DNA from: 2-02-FULL-55-14 sp964581115
GTDB taxonomy: Bacteria > Bacteroidota > Ignavibacteria > UBA10030
NCBI GenBank assembly: GCA_964581115.1
Contig: CAZOMY010000017.1
Location: forward strand, 1-62,027
Reading direction: 5' to 3'
Length of the DNA: 62,027 bases
Numbering within the stretch: the stretch's first letter is position 1; each line of letters begins with the position of its first letter. Shown piece after piece: positions 1 through 8,568 of this stretch. A program made the translations under genes and the position numbers. Below the pieces are notes generated by a model. It ran no database searches and was not told where the DNA came from. It saw only the letters and a list, made by a program, of their open reading frames with translations.

Positions 1-237
1 GCGAGCGCGACGCGAACCATTCTTCTGCAGACTCCAGGCAGATCGAACCTGTATGCGTGTTCAACGTTCGTGCCGCGTCAGAGATCGCCGGCGAAATCGG
101 TGGAATGCCCCCCAAAAATCGGGATTCGCCGATGATCGACTTCGCACAAGCGAGAAATCAACTCTGCCGATTGTAAATTGTACAAATTACAAGCAAGAAT
201 TACCTGGAGAGCACCAAGCGGTACGTCCACGAAATAG
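1..237. other. left-edge stretch with no supported gene
   Basis: No reading frame here has a recognisable product or a convincing ribosome binding site. It lies downstream of the minus-strand regulator gene and its probable terminator, so it may hold the end of another unit cut by the window edge. It contains a moderately AT-rich patch at about 165-205 but no promoter I can defend. Confidence 0.4.
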
Positions 238-271
238 AAGGCGCGGGAGGTCTCTGACCCACCCGCGCCCT
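238..271 (-). terminator. probable intrinsic terminator after the sigma54 activator gene
   Basis: An 8-bp GC stem pairs 240-247 (GGCGCGGG) with 262-269 (CCCGCGCC), with further inner pairing of AGG/GTC against GACC. Read on the minus strand the hairpin is followed by TTCTATTTCG, a weak T-rich tract. It sits about 85 bp after the stop of the 355-1722 gene and would close the long minus-strand run. Confidence 0.6.
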
Positions 272-309
272 TGGCGTGTGCCTCAGCATTTCGAGCTTAA
301 CTTCTGGGT

Positions 310-345
310 ATTCGAGCCTGTTTCGTGCTTCGTATTTCGGAATTG
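310..345. repeat. short heptad repeat, weak
   Basis: Units GTTTCGT, GCTTCGT and ATTTCGG follow each other in register at 320-340, giving consensus NNTTCGN with a 7-bp period. Only three clear units are present, so alone it could be chance. It matches the style of the longer heptad loci at 1772-1881 and 24412-24571. Confidence 0.4.
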
Positions 346-354
346 ATCTCCCCG

Positions 355-1722
355 CTACTCTTCCTCAGGGTCTCCTTCCTTCATCAACCCGTATCTCTTC
401 ATCTTGGTGTACAAGTGTGACCGTTGGATGTCGATGGCCTCCGCCGTCTTCGACACGTTCCATTTGTTCAGCTCGAGCTGTCGCTTGATGAACGCCGCCT
501 CGGTCTTGTCCTTGAAGTCCTGAAACTTCATCGGCCGGCCGAACCACTCACCCACCTCCGTCGACGCTTCGGCGCCGCTATCGAGCAGTGAGATGTCGAT
601 CTGCGTGCCGGGTGACAGAATGACCAACCGCTCCACCGCATTCCTCAACTCCCGCACGTTGCCCGGCCATGCTCGCGCCGAAAGTCTCTCGACCGCGTCG
701 TCGGTGATGGTCTTCGCCGCCATGCCGTTGCGCTGACAGACATCTTCGATGAACGCTTTGACCAGGATCGCCACGTCGCCCCTACGCTCGCGCAGCGGCG
801 GCACGTGGATCGGGATGACATTCAACCGATGGAAGAGGTCGTTCCGGAACGCCCCCTTTTTGATCTCGGCTTGCAGGTCCTTGTTGGTCGCCGCCAGCAC
901 ACGAACGTCGACGCTGATCAGCTTGTTGCCCCCCACCCGCTCGATGGTATGCTCCTCAAGCGCGCGAAGCACCTTCGCCTGTGCCTGAAGACTCATGTCG
1001 CCGATCTCATCGAGAAAAAGCGTCCCGCCGTCCGCCTGCTCGAATTTTCCGATCCGCTGAGCCGTGGCTCCCGTGAAAGATCCCTTTTCGTGCCCGAACA
1101 ACTCCGACTCGATCAGGTCGGGAGGGATCGCGGCGCAGTTCACCTCGACCATCGGCTTGTCAGCCCGCTTGCTCCCGGCGTGAATGGCGCGGGCCACCAG
1201 CTCCTTGCCTGTGCCGTTCTCGCCCGTGATCAGGACCCGAGCATCGGTCGGGGCAACCCGTTCGATGAGCCGAAGGATCTCCTCGATGGCGGGACTGGAA
1301 CCCAGGATCTGACGCCCCCCCTCCACTTTCTCGCGCAACTGCTTCAGGTCGCCGACGAGACGCGCCGCTTGCAGGGCGTTTCGGACGGTGACGAGCAGCT
1401 TGTCGCGGTCGAGCGGCTTCGGCAGGAAATCGAAAGCCCCTCGCTTGGTGGCTTCGACCGCCGTTTCAATGGTGCCGTGGCCTGAGATCATGACGACCGG
1501 AAGATCCGTCGACCGCTGGCGGATCCGCTGCAGCACTTCGAGTCCGTCGATGCCCGGCATCTTGACGTCGAGCAGGACAAGGTCGGGAGAGACCTTTTGG
1601 GCCAACGAGAGCCCCGTTTCGCCGTCGGAGGCGAAGTGGACCTCGTACTTCTCGTATTCCAGGATCATCCGGAGCGAGTCGCGGATGCTCTGTTCGTCGT
1701 CAATGACGAGGATGGTTTTCAT
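355..1722 (-). CDS. sigma54-dependent response regulator, NtrC family
   Basis: A 455-residue transcription activator. Residues 1-120 form a receiver domain with the acidic pair at 9-10, phospho-acceptor Asp52 and Lys102. Residues about 140-370 form the AAA+ domain, with Walker A at 167-174 (GENGTGKE), the sigma54-contact loop GSFTGA at 214-219 and a Walker B GGTLFLDE just after 230. The C-terminus has a Fis-type helix-turn-helix (NKWNVSKTAEAIDIQRSHLYTKM region). This is a complete, ordinary activator, so an RpoN sigma factor is expected in the genome. It is the last gene of the minus-strand run, separated from the preceding gene by a heptad-repeat hairpin. No partner kinase is adjacent, so its input signal is unknown. 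The Shine-Dalgarno is weak; the start fits the family N-terminus. Confidence 0.95.
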   Translation of the reverse strand: MKTILVIDDEQSIRDSLRMILEYEKYEVHFASDGETGLSLAQKVSPDLVLLDVKMPGIDGLEVLQRIRQRSTDLPVVMISGHGTIETAVEATKRGAFDFLPKPLDRDKLLVTVRNALQAARLVGDLKQLREKVEGGRQILGSSPAIEEILRLIERVAPTDARVLITGENGTGKELVARAIHAGSKRADKPMVEVNCAAIPPDLIESELFGHEKGSFTGATAQRIGKFEQADGGTLFLDEIGDMSLQAQAKVLRALEEHTIERVGGNKLISVDVRVLAATNKDLQAEIKKGAFRNDLFHRLNVIPIHVPPLRERRGDVAILVKAFIEDVCQRNGMAAKTITDDAVERLSARAWPGNVRELRNAVERLVILSPGTQIDISLLDSGAEASTEVGEWFGRPMKFQDFKDKTEAAFIKRQLELNKWNVSKTAEAIDIQRSHLYTKMKRYGLMKEGDPEEE

Positions 1723-1771
1723 ACACGCGTCTTGAGGTTCGACTACGAGACTTCAGGGTCTGATGCTCCCC

Positions 1772-1881
1772 ATTCTTGGCTCTTGGCACTTGATGGTGAG
1801 AATTGGAACTTGGCGGTTGACTCGAGATGAAGCTCCAAGTACCAACCATCAACTTCAAATCCCAACCACCAAGACTCAGCC
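1772..1881. repeat. heptad-repeat inverted pair (unit TTGGNNC-like)
   Basis: The left arm, 1772-1820, is seven 7-bp units in register, such as ATTCTTG, GCTCTTG, GCACTTG, GAATTGG and AACTTGG. The right arm, 1833-1881, is seven units of the complementary type, such as CTCCAAG, TACCAAC, CATCAAC and CCCAACC. The arms are degenerate inverted copies about 12 bp apart and could form a long imperfect hairpin in the mRNA between the exported-protein gene and the regulator. No protein is encoded and no T-tract follows, so it does not look like a simple terminator. Confidence 0.75.
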
Positions 1882-1915
1882 AATTGCAGAGGGCGGCTTC
1901 GTGTCTCTTCGTGGA

Positions 1916-2626
1916 TCACTCTTCACTCACGGGCAGCACCAGATAATCCGACGGCAACAGATTCTTGACCACCAACAGGTCCCTTCCGAACGCCTCTCCC
2001 TGCTTGTTCGCCCTTTTATCCCGAGGGTCATCGGTGCCTCCGACCACGAACTTCGCCTCGCCCCATTCCACGATGTTCCCGGCACCGCGCGCGATGTCGG
2101 TCGATTCCGAGGCATATGCCAGGTACGCCGAAGCGAAGAAATGCTGGAGCTTGTCTTTGTCGCCGTGATCGCCCGGAGGGGTGTCCTGATAGATCGACTT
2201 GGGAAGGTTGCGCACGCGCTGGACGAACATTGAATCTTCCTCGAGCGTCAGCGGTAGTTCCACGCTTTTGACGATCGGCATGCGTACATGGATCTGTTGG
2301 TGCTCGAGCACCGCCATCATGGCGATGAGCAGTCCGCGGCCGACATTATACTCCGCCACCCGGAGCGCCTTCTGGTAGATCGCATCGACGGCCCGCATGT
2401 CGCCGCAACGTCGCATGAGCTCGCCGAACCGCTGATCGCGGACGTACCGCCGCACCTCCCGCGTGTCGATGACGATCTGCGGCGTCACGGCGTTCGAGAA
2501 CATGGAGCCGATGGAAAAGCCGTCGCCCTCGTCGTCGTCGAAGTGCCAGGTGAGATCCCCTTCACATTGCGCGACGGCAATGGCCGAAAGGAAGAGCGCA
2601 AGGGCTGGGATGGACAGCAGTCGCAT
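1916..2626 (-). CDS. exported protein of unknown function, YfiM-like tail
   Basis: A 236-residue protein starting with a signal peptide (hydrophobic residues 4-19, likely cleavage after about Ala18-Gln20). The first half is charged and helical. The C-terminal half contains DKLQHFFASAYLAY followed by a GNIVEWGEAKF stretch and a KQGEAFGRDL stretch. These resemble the conserved core of the small YfiM/DUF2279-type lipoproteins, in which a His-rich first helix is followed by G-x-x-x-E-x-x-D elements. That resemblance is a memory-based inference. There is no lipobox, so it is probably periplasmic. It lies 24 bp after the carboxylase gene and is probably co-transcribed with it. Confidence 0.75.
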   Translation of the reverse strand: MRLLSIPALALFLSAIAVAQCEGDLTWHFDDDEGDGFSIGSMFSNAVTPQIVIDTREVRRYVRDQRFGELMRRCGDMRAVDAIYQKALRVAEYNVGRGLLIAMMAVLEHQQIHVRMPIVKSVELPLTLEEDSMFVQRVRNLPKSIYQDTPPGDHGDKDKLQHFFASAYLAYASESTDIARGAGNIVEWGEAKFVVGGTDDPRDKRANKQGEAFGRDLLVVKNLLPSDYLVLPVSEE

Positions 2627-2650
2627 CGTCGATGAGGGTTGCGGTGGAGC

Positions 2651-4306
2651 TCAAGTTTGGATGACGCCCGGGTTGAATCGCGGCAGGTCGGGCAGGTGCG
2701 ACGACATCCGGATGCCGGCGGAGATGATCCCGCGCGTGTCGATCGGGTCGATGATCCCGTCCACCCACAGACGAGCGGCGGCGAACATCGGGTCGAGCTC
2801 GGCCTCGTACGTCGCCTGGATCTCCTTCAGCAACGCCGCCTGTGCCTCGGGCGAGATAGGCTCGCCTCCCTTCTGCATGGCCTGCAGTTTGATCCCTAGC
2901 AGCGTCTCGCTCGCCTGCTTGCCTCCCATGACCGCGATCGACGCGGTCGGCCACGCGAAGATGAGCCGCGGGTCGTAGGCCTTGCCGCACATCGCATAAT
3001 TGCCCGCGCCGTAAGAGTTCCCGACGATAAAGGTGAACTTCGGCACGATGCTGTTGGCGACAGCGTTCACCATTTTCGCGCCGTCCTTGATGATGCCCCC
3101 CCGTTCGGCCCGGCTTCCCACCATGAATCCGGTGACGTCCTGCAAGAATACGAGCGGGATCCGCTTCTGGTTGCAGTTCATGATGAACCGCGCTCCCTTG
3201 TCGGCGCTGTCGCTGTAGATGACGCCCCCCACCTGCATCTCACCGGCGCCGTTGCGCACGACCGACCGCTGATTCGCAACGATCCCGACGGCCCAGCCGT
3301 CCACGCGGGCGTAGCCCGTCAGGATCGTCTTGCCGTAGTCGGCCTTGTATTCGTCCCAGGAATCAGCGTCGATGATGCGCGCGATCACCTCCGCCATGTC
3401 ATACGGCTTCGACGGGTCGGCCGGAAGGAGTCCGTAGATCTCCTTCGGCTCGAATTGCGGAGCGACGGGAGCGATACGGTCGAACAATGGCGGAGGTGGA
3501 GCGCCAAGCCGTCCGATGATGCTCCGGACCTTTGCCAATGCCTCCTCATCATTCTTCATGCGATGATCGGTCACGCCGCTGATCTCGCAATGCACGCCTG
3601 CCCCGCCGAGCGCTTCGTTGTCGATCTCTTCGCCGATCGCTGCCTTGACAAGGTGCGAGCCGGCGAGAAAGACACTCCCCGTCCCTTCAACGATCAGCGC
3701 TTCGTCGCTCATGATCGGCAGATAGGCGCCTCCCGCCACGCACGGACCCATGATGACGGCGATCTGCGGAATGCCCATCGACGAAAGGACGGCATTGTTC
3801 CGGAAGATGCGGCCGAAATGCTCCTTGTCGGGAAAGATCTCCGACTGCAGCGGCAGGAAGACTCCGGCCGAATCGACCAGATAGACGATGGGAAGCCGAT
3901 TCTCCATCGCGATCTCCTGCGCCCGCAGATTCTTCTTGGCCGTCATCGGGAACCACGCTCCGGCCTTTACCGTGGCGTCGTTCGCCACGATCACAACGTC
4001 ACGACCGTGCACCTCTCCGATCCCGAACACGGTCCCCGCCGACGGTGCGCCGCCGTACTCTTCGTACATGCCGTGCGCGGCGAAGAGCCCGATCTCCACG
4101 AAGCGGGTCCCCGGATCGATGAGTCGTTCGATCCGCTCGCGTGCCGACAGCTTTCCTTTGGCCTTCTGCTTCGCGTGCGCCTGAGCGCCGCCGCCCGACG
4201 TGACGCGCCCGGCTTCGGTCCGCAGGCGCTGCAGGAGCGCCAGCATTCGCTCGGCGTTCTTCGTGAAGTTCAGGTTCATCTCGAGAGGATGTCCAAGTCC
4301 GGCCAT
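2651..4306 (-). CDS. acyl-CoA carboxylase carboxyltransferase subunit (MccB-like)
   Basis: A 551-residue carboxyltransferase, the size of methylcrotonyl-CoA and propionyl-CoA carboxylase beta subunits. It transfers the carboxyl group from carboxybiotin to an acyl-CoA. The two crotonase-like halves are clear. The first has MGPCVAGGAYLP followed by MSDEALIVEGTGSVFLAG. The second has FLQDVTGFMVG followed by GNSYGAGNYAMCG. The loop sequences look closer to methylcrotonyl-CoA (leucine breakdown) than propionyl-CoA carboxylases. No biotin-carboxylase/BCCP subunit is in the window, so specificity is open. The start chosen is the ATG at 4306, with GAGGAG about 8 nt upstream and 2 bp after the previous stop; a longer in-frame start at 4345 lies inside that gene. 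Confidence 0.92.
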   Translation of the reverse strand: MAGLGHPLEMNLNFTKNAERMLALLQRLRTEAGRVTSGGGAQAHAKQKAKGKLSARERIERLIDPGTRFVEIGLFAAHGMYEEYGGAPSAGTVFGIGEVHGRDVVIVANDATVKAGAWFPMTAKKNLRAQEIAMENRLPIVYLVDSAGVFLPLQSEIFPDKEHFGRIFRNNAVLSSMGIPQIAVIMGPCVAGGAYLPIMSDEALIVEGTGSVFLAGSHLVKAAIGEEIDNEALGGAGVHCEISGVTDHRMKNDEEALAKVRSIIGRLGAPPPPLFDRIAPVAPQFEPKEIYGLLPADPSKPYDMAEVIARIIDADSWDEYKADYGKTILTGYARVDGWAVGIVANQRSVVRNGAGEMQVGGVIYSDSADKGARFIMNCNQKRIPLVFLQDVTGFMVGSRAERGGIIKDGAKMVNAVANSIVPKFTFIVGNSYGAGNYAMCGKAYDPRLIFAWPTASIAVMGGKQASETLLGIKLQAMQKGGEPISPEAQAALLKEIQATYEAELDPMFAAARLWVDGIIDPIDTRGIISAGIRMSSHLPDLPRFNPGVIQT

Positions 4307-4308
4307 GG

Positions 4309-7300
4309 TCACTCGCTCCTCGAAACCACCGAACCTTCGGTCCACAGACGAAACACCAGGTCGCGTGCCAGCTCATTCCGCGGGTTTATCTGTGTCGCCT
4401 GCAGGGCGTACCCCGCGGCCCGCGTTCGGTCGCCGACCTGGTACAGGCACATCGCCAGCCTTGTGAACAGCAGGTCCTGAGCAACGTGCGGATCGGGCCG
4501 GTGTGTCTCACGGATCTGAATTGCCCGGGCATACTGGTCCATTGCCTGCCGATAGCGTCCCCCGGCGTACATGAGATCCGCCAAGCGCACACGATACCGG
4601 TCGACGGTGTCCATGGCAACGTCGATGGCCCGGCGCAGGAGACGTTCGGGCTCATCAGCGGAGACGGCGGCGAACGAGGTGGCGTTGCGTTGTCCGGCCT
4701 CAAACAGCCGCCACGCGAGCGCCTCGAGGGCGTTGGGATCGCGCGGACTCAACTCAACGCGGCGTCGAAGCAGATGGACGCTCCGGTCGAGGTCGCCCAC
4801 GCGCGCCGCCACTTCGGCAAATCGATCGATGATATCGACGTCGTCCGGCCTCCGGCGATGAAGCTCGGACAGGAACTGGAACGCCAGAGGCGGCACGCCT
4901 CTAACCGGGCTTTCGTGCCACCGGGCGGCGTCGGTCAGCTCATCATCCGAAAAACCGGCATCTCCCCACCGAAGCGTCAGCGGGAGCGGTGAGCCCTCTC
5001 GGTGCAGACGTTGGTCGTATTGCTCCACTCCCTTGACCCCACGATTCACAAAGAAGGCCCGCGGAGCGCCATATTCAAGCCGCGGAAGGTCCTCGGTATT
5101 GAGCGGACCCTCATCCGCGTACCGACGGACCTGCGCGCTGTTCATCACCTGGAGTGAATAGATCGTTCCGTACTGTCCGATCCCCAGCCGGAGGAAATCA
5201 GCCCGAACGGCATCTTCCGACCAGAGATCGGAAAGTCGAGCGTCATTCGGCGCCACCTCCCGGTTCGACCCCACCAGGATCACGTCGGTCGCCAGCGGCG
5301 ACCAGATCGAAACGTACGGGAAGGCCGACTGAAAGGTCCGCAGCACAAGCCGGAACATCTCATCGTCCATCTCGTACAGATGGAACCATTGGGCCATCAG
5401 TCCGTCGTCGGCAAGCCTCTCGCGGCAGAGCGCAAAGAACTCGCTCGTGTACAGGCTTCCGATGCCGGCGATCCACGGATTCGACGGCTCGCTCACGATC
5501 ACGTCGTATCGGCGGTCCGTCAGCTGCAGCATCGTCAGGGCATCGTCGACCGTCAGATGGAATCGAGGGTCATCCATGATCCGGCCGCTGGCCTCCGCGA
5601 ACTGCGCAGAAGCATCCACCACCTCCGGCGAGATCTCAACACAATCCACGCGCTCCACCGGATGCCGCAGCAGACTTCCCGCCGTCACGCCGCTTCCAAG
5701 CCCGATGACCAGAGCCGACGAGGGCCGTGGATGCAACACCATCGGCAATTGTCCGAGCAGCACCTGCGTCGGCAGGTCGGTGACGGATGAGGCGTCCGGC
5801 TTCCCGTTGATGATGAGCACCTTCTGAACGCCGCCTTCAGCGGGCGTCTCAATGACTCCCACCGTGGCTGTCGGCCCTTCGCGGTAGAACGGGACCGACG
5901 ACGGGCTGAACCTCCGCACGAACTCATCGTAGCTCGATGGCGGTTCAACGTTCTTGTTGATATACCTGAAGACCCCCGACAGCGTCGTGGCCCGACTCCA
6001 CGAAGGCGAGATCGCCAGTCCGACAACGGCAACGGCAACGACGAGGGCAGCCAGTAAACGACCCTTTCGCTGATCGAAGGCGCCCCCCCACCAGAGGACG
6101 ACAGCGGCCGCCATGGTGTTGAGTGCGACAGCGATCTCGACCGTCCGTTGAACGCCGAACGCCGGGAAAAAGACGAGACCGGCGGCGACGGTGCCGAGCA
6201 CGGTACCGACCGTATTGACGCTGAAGACCAGACCGACGGTCGACCCCACCGTGTCCGCCCGCCGTGAGGCGATGCGGGCCGCGATGGGAAGTCCCATGCC
6301 CATGAAAATGGTCGGGATCACCAGCAGGGTCAATCCGAAACCGAACTGGAGAGCGAGGAAGAAGGGATACGAGGTTTCAGAACGGTGGAGCAGATGAGCC
6401 GTCCACCAGAAGACATACGGCACCAGGCCGTACAGCGGCAGGATCGCCAACATCGATCCGGCCACGCCCGCTTGCGTTCCTGCCAACCATGCCAGGTGTC
6501 GAGGTGAACGGGACATGATGCGAGCGACGATGGCGCTCCCCGCCGTGATGCCCGAAATGAATGCCACGAGCATCAGCGTGAAGGAGTATGTGGATGACCC
6601 TAGCACGGGAATGAGCATGCGTACCCACGCCACCTCGTAGACCATCGCACAAAAGCCCGAGAGGCCCGCGACGATGACGGCAAGTCGGGCTTGGACCGAC
6701 GAGAACACGGGTTCGTCAGCGCGCTGCGGGACCTCAGCGGTCGCGGCAGACGTGATACCGTTACCGGCTTCGTCGTGAGCAGGATCCCGGCGACCGACGG
6801 CCAATGCGATGATGCCGACAACGACGTTCGCGGCTCCCGCCGAGAGGACCGTCGCTTCGAGTCCGACAAGACGGACGAAGAAGAATCCGGCCAGCAAAGA
6901 CCCCACCACCGCGCCGAAGCTGTTGAGGAAATACAGGACGGCGATGTTCGACCCTGCGTCGCGGAGCGATCGGGTCAGGTACCGGACCAGCACCGGGAGT
7001 GTGCCACCCATGAGGATCGTGGGCGGAAGGAGCGTTGCAAACCCGATTAAGAGCTTCAGCGACAGGACGATCGTGCCGCCCGGGGGCCATCCGGCATCGC
7101 GAACCGTCGAGACGAAGAGTTCGCGGGCGACCGATTGCAGCGCCGGATACGCGAGGCAGTAGGCGCCGATGGCCAATTCGAGCCAGCCGTAGAGTGCCAA
7201 CGGACGACCTGAACGGTCCGCACGGCGTCCCCACAGGGTCGCCCCGATGGCGAGCCCGCCCATGAATGTGGCGAGGACGATCGTTTGCGCGTGCGTGGTG

Positions 7301-7413
7301 TTGCCCAGGAAGAGCGAGAGGTATTTGAACCAGGCGACCTGGTAGATGAGGCCTAGCGAACCGGACGTGACGAAGAGTAGTCCGACCAACGCACTACGCG
7401 ATTCGCGGGTCAT
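4309..7413 (-). CDS. membrane-spermidine synthase-like fusion with TPR tail
   Basis: A 1034-residue fusion. Residues about 1-470 are a polytopic membrane domain with MFS-like helices: the N-terminus has a GSLGLIYQVAWFKYLS helix, with a second related half near 240-300 (GFCAMVYEVAWVRML). Residues about 500-790 are a spermidine-synthase-type Rossmann fold (ALVIGLGSGVTAGSL, then VDCVEISPEVV and YDVIVSEPSNPWIAG). The last ~170 residues are helical and TPR-like. Such fused MFS/spermidine-synthase proteins are common in Bacteroidota and environmental bacteria, but their substrate is generally unproven; aminopropyl transfer should not be assumed. It is separated by 18 bp from the upstream acyl-CoA dehydrogenase gene and 2 bp from the carboxylase gene. 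Confidence 0.88.
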   Translation of the reverse strand: MTRESRSALVGLLFVTSGSLGLIYQVAWFKYLSLFLGNTTHAQTIVLATFMGGLAIGATLWGRRADRSGRPLALYGWLELAIGAYCLAYPALQSVARELFVSTVRDAGWPPGGTIVLSLKLLIGFATLLPPTILMGGTLPVLVRYLTRSLRDAGSNIAVLYFLNSFGAVVGSLLAGFFFVRLVGLEATVLSAGAANVVVGIIALAVGRRDPAHDEAGNGITSAATAEVPQRADEPVFSSVQARLAVIVAGLSGFCAMVYEVAWVRMLIPVLGSSTYSFTLMLVAFISGITAGSAIVARIMSRSPRHLAWLAGTQAGVAGSMLAILPLYGLVPYVFWWTAHLLHRSETSYPFFLALQFGFGLTLLVIPTIFMGMGLPIAARIASRRADTVGSTVGLVFSVNTVGTVLGTVAAGLVFFPAFGVQRTVEIAVALNTMAAAVVLWWGGAFDQRKGRLLAALVVAVAVVGLAISPSWSRATTLSGVFRYINKNVEPPSSYDEFVRRFSPSSVPFYREGPTATVGVIETPAEGGVQKVLIINGKPDASSVTDLPTQVLLGQLPMVLHPRPSSALVIGLGSGVTAGSLLRHPVERVDCVEISPEVVDASAQFAEASGRIMDDPRFHLTVDDALTMLQLTDRRYDVIVSEPSNPWIAGIGSLYTSEFFALCRERLADDGLMAQWFHLYEMDDEMFRLVLRTFQSAFPYVSIWSPLATDVILVGSNREVAPNDARLSDLWSEDAVRADFLRLGIGQYGTIYSLQVMNSAQVRRYADEGPLNTEDLPRLEYGAPRAFFVNRGVKGVEQYDQRLHREGSPLPLTLRWGDAGFSDDELTDAARWHESPVRGVPPLAFQFLSELHRRRPDDVDIIDRFAEVAARVGDLDRSVHLLRRRVELSPRDPNALEALAWRLFEAGQRNATSFAAVSADEPERLLRRAIDVAMDTVDRYRVRLADLMYAGGRYRQAMDQYARAIQIRETHRPDPHVAQDLLFTRLAMCLYQVGDRTRAAGYALQATQINPRNELARDLVFRLWTEGSVVSRSE

Positions 7414-7431
7414 AAGAGTCGGGCGTCGTGG

Positions 7432-8559
7432 TCAGCGAAGCAGATGCCTGGCGATGACCATCTTTTGAACTTCCGAGGTCCCTTCGCCGATGGTCAGAAG
7501 CTTGGCGTCGCGATAGTACTTTTCGACCGGATAGTCCTTCGTGAACCCGTACCCGCCGTGGATCTGGACGGCCGTCGTGGCAATGCGTTGCGCAGCTTCG
7601 GAAGCGAAGTACTTCGCCTGCGCCGCAGCCATGGTGATGGATTCTCCGCGGGCCTTGCGTTGGGCGGCATCGACCGTGAGAGCGCGGGCCGCCGCGATCT
7701 CGGTGGCCATGTCGGCGAGGTGAAACTGAATGCCCTGCATCTCGGCGAGCGCCTTGCCGAACTGCTTCCGTTCCCTGGCATAGCGCGTTGCTGCATCGAG
7801 CGCCCCTTGCGCCAAGCCGACGGACAGCGCTGCGATCCCTATGCGTCCGCTGTCGAGCACCGTCAGCGCCTGCGTGAATCCTTCCCCTTCCTTCCCCAGC
7901 AGGTTGGCGGCAGGAACGCGCACGTGGTCGAAGGTCATCTGCACGGTGTCGCTGGCGCGCATGCCGAGCTTGTTTTCCTTCCTGCCGACAATGACCCCCG
8001 GCATACCGCGGTCGACGATGAACGCGCTGATCCCCTTCGTCCCGCCCGACGGTTCGGTCTTGGCCATCACGACATAGGTCGAAGCATGACCGCCATTCGT
8101 GATGAATACCTTCGAACCGTTGATGATATAGCCCTCTGTATCGCGCACCGCGGTTGTGCGCATGCCGCTGGCGTCGCTGCCCGAACCCGGCTCGGTCAGG
8201 CACCAGGCGCCGATCTTCTCGCCGGTGGCGAGTGCCGGGATCGTCCGGGCCGCCTGTTCGTCATTCGCGAACAGGAGCAGGTGTTGCAGGCACAGTCCGC
8301 TGTGCGCGGCCAGCGTCAGGCCGACCGACGGATCGACCCGCGACAGCTCCTCCATGATCATGATGAACTCGATCGGCCCGAGGCCCGCGCCTCCCCATCG
8401 TTCGGGAACGGCGGTTCCGAGGAACCCCGCCTCGCCCATCCCCCGAACGACGGCCGAAGGGAATTCCTGCGCCTCGTCCCACGTCATGACGTGCGGCTTG
8501 ATCTCGCGGTCGGCAAAGGCCCGAACCGTCTCACGCAACATTCGCTGTTCATCCGTCAT
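7432..8559 (-). CDS. acyl-CoA dehydrogenase (short/branched chain type)
   Basis: A 375-residue FAD-dependent acyl-CoA dehydrogenase that introduces an alpha-beta double bond and passes electrons to ETF. Family marks are GAWCLTEPGSGSDASGM around residues 118-134, the middle beta domain, ARERKQFGKALAEMQ, and the C-terminal QIHGGYGFTKDYPVEKYYRD with GEGTSEVQKMVIAR near the end. The catalytic Glu is expected in the C-terminal domain. Length and sequence suit butyryl-, isobutyryl- or 2-methylbutyryl-CoA dehydrogenases, and the sequence alone does not decide. Its neighbours meaB and the carboxylase favour branched-chain or odd-chain acyl-CoA breakdown. It starts 9 bp after meaB. Confidence 0.95.
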   Translation of the reverse strand: MTDEQRMLRETVRAFADREIKPHVMTWDEAQEFPSAVVRGMGEAGFLGTAVPERWGGAGLGPIEFIMIMEELSRVDPSVGLTLAAHSGLCLQHLLLFANDEQAARTIPALATGEKIGAWCLTEPGSGSDASGMRTTAVRDTEGYIINGSKVFITNGGHASTYVVMAKTEPSGGTKGISAFIVDRGMPGVIVGRKENKLGMRASDTVQMTFDHVRVPAANLLGKEGEGFTQALTVLDSGRIGIAALSVGLAQGALDAATRYARERKQFGKALAEMQGIQFHLADMATEIAAARALTVDAAQRKARGESITMAAAQAKYFASEAAQRIATTAVQIHGGYGFTKDYPVEKYYRDAKLLTIGEGTSEVQKMVIARHLLR

Positions 8560-8568
8560 GACGTACCC

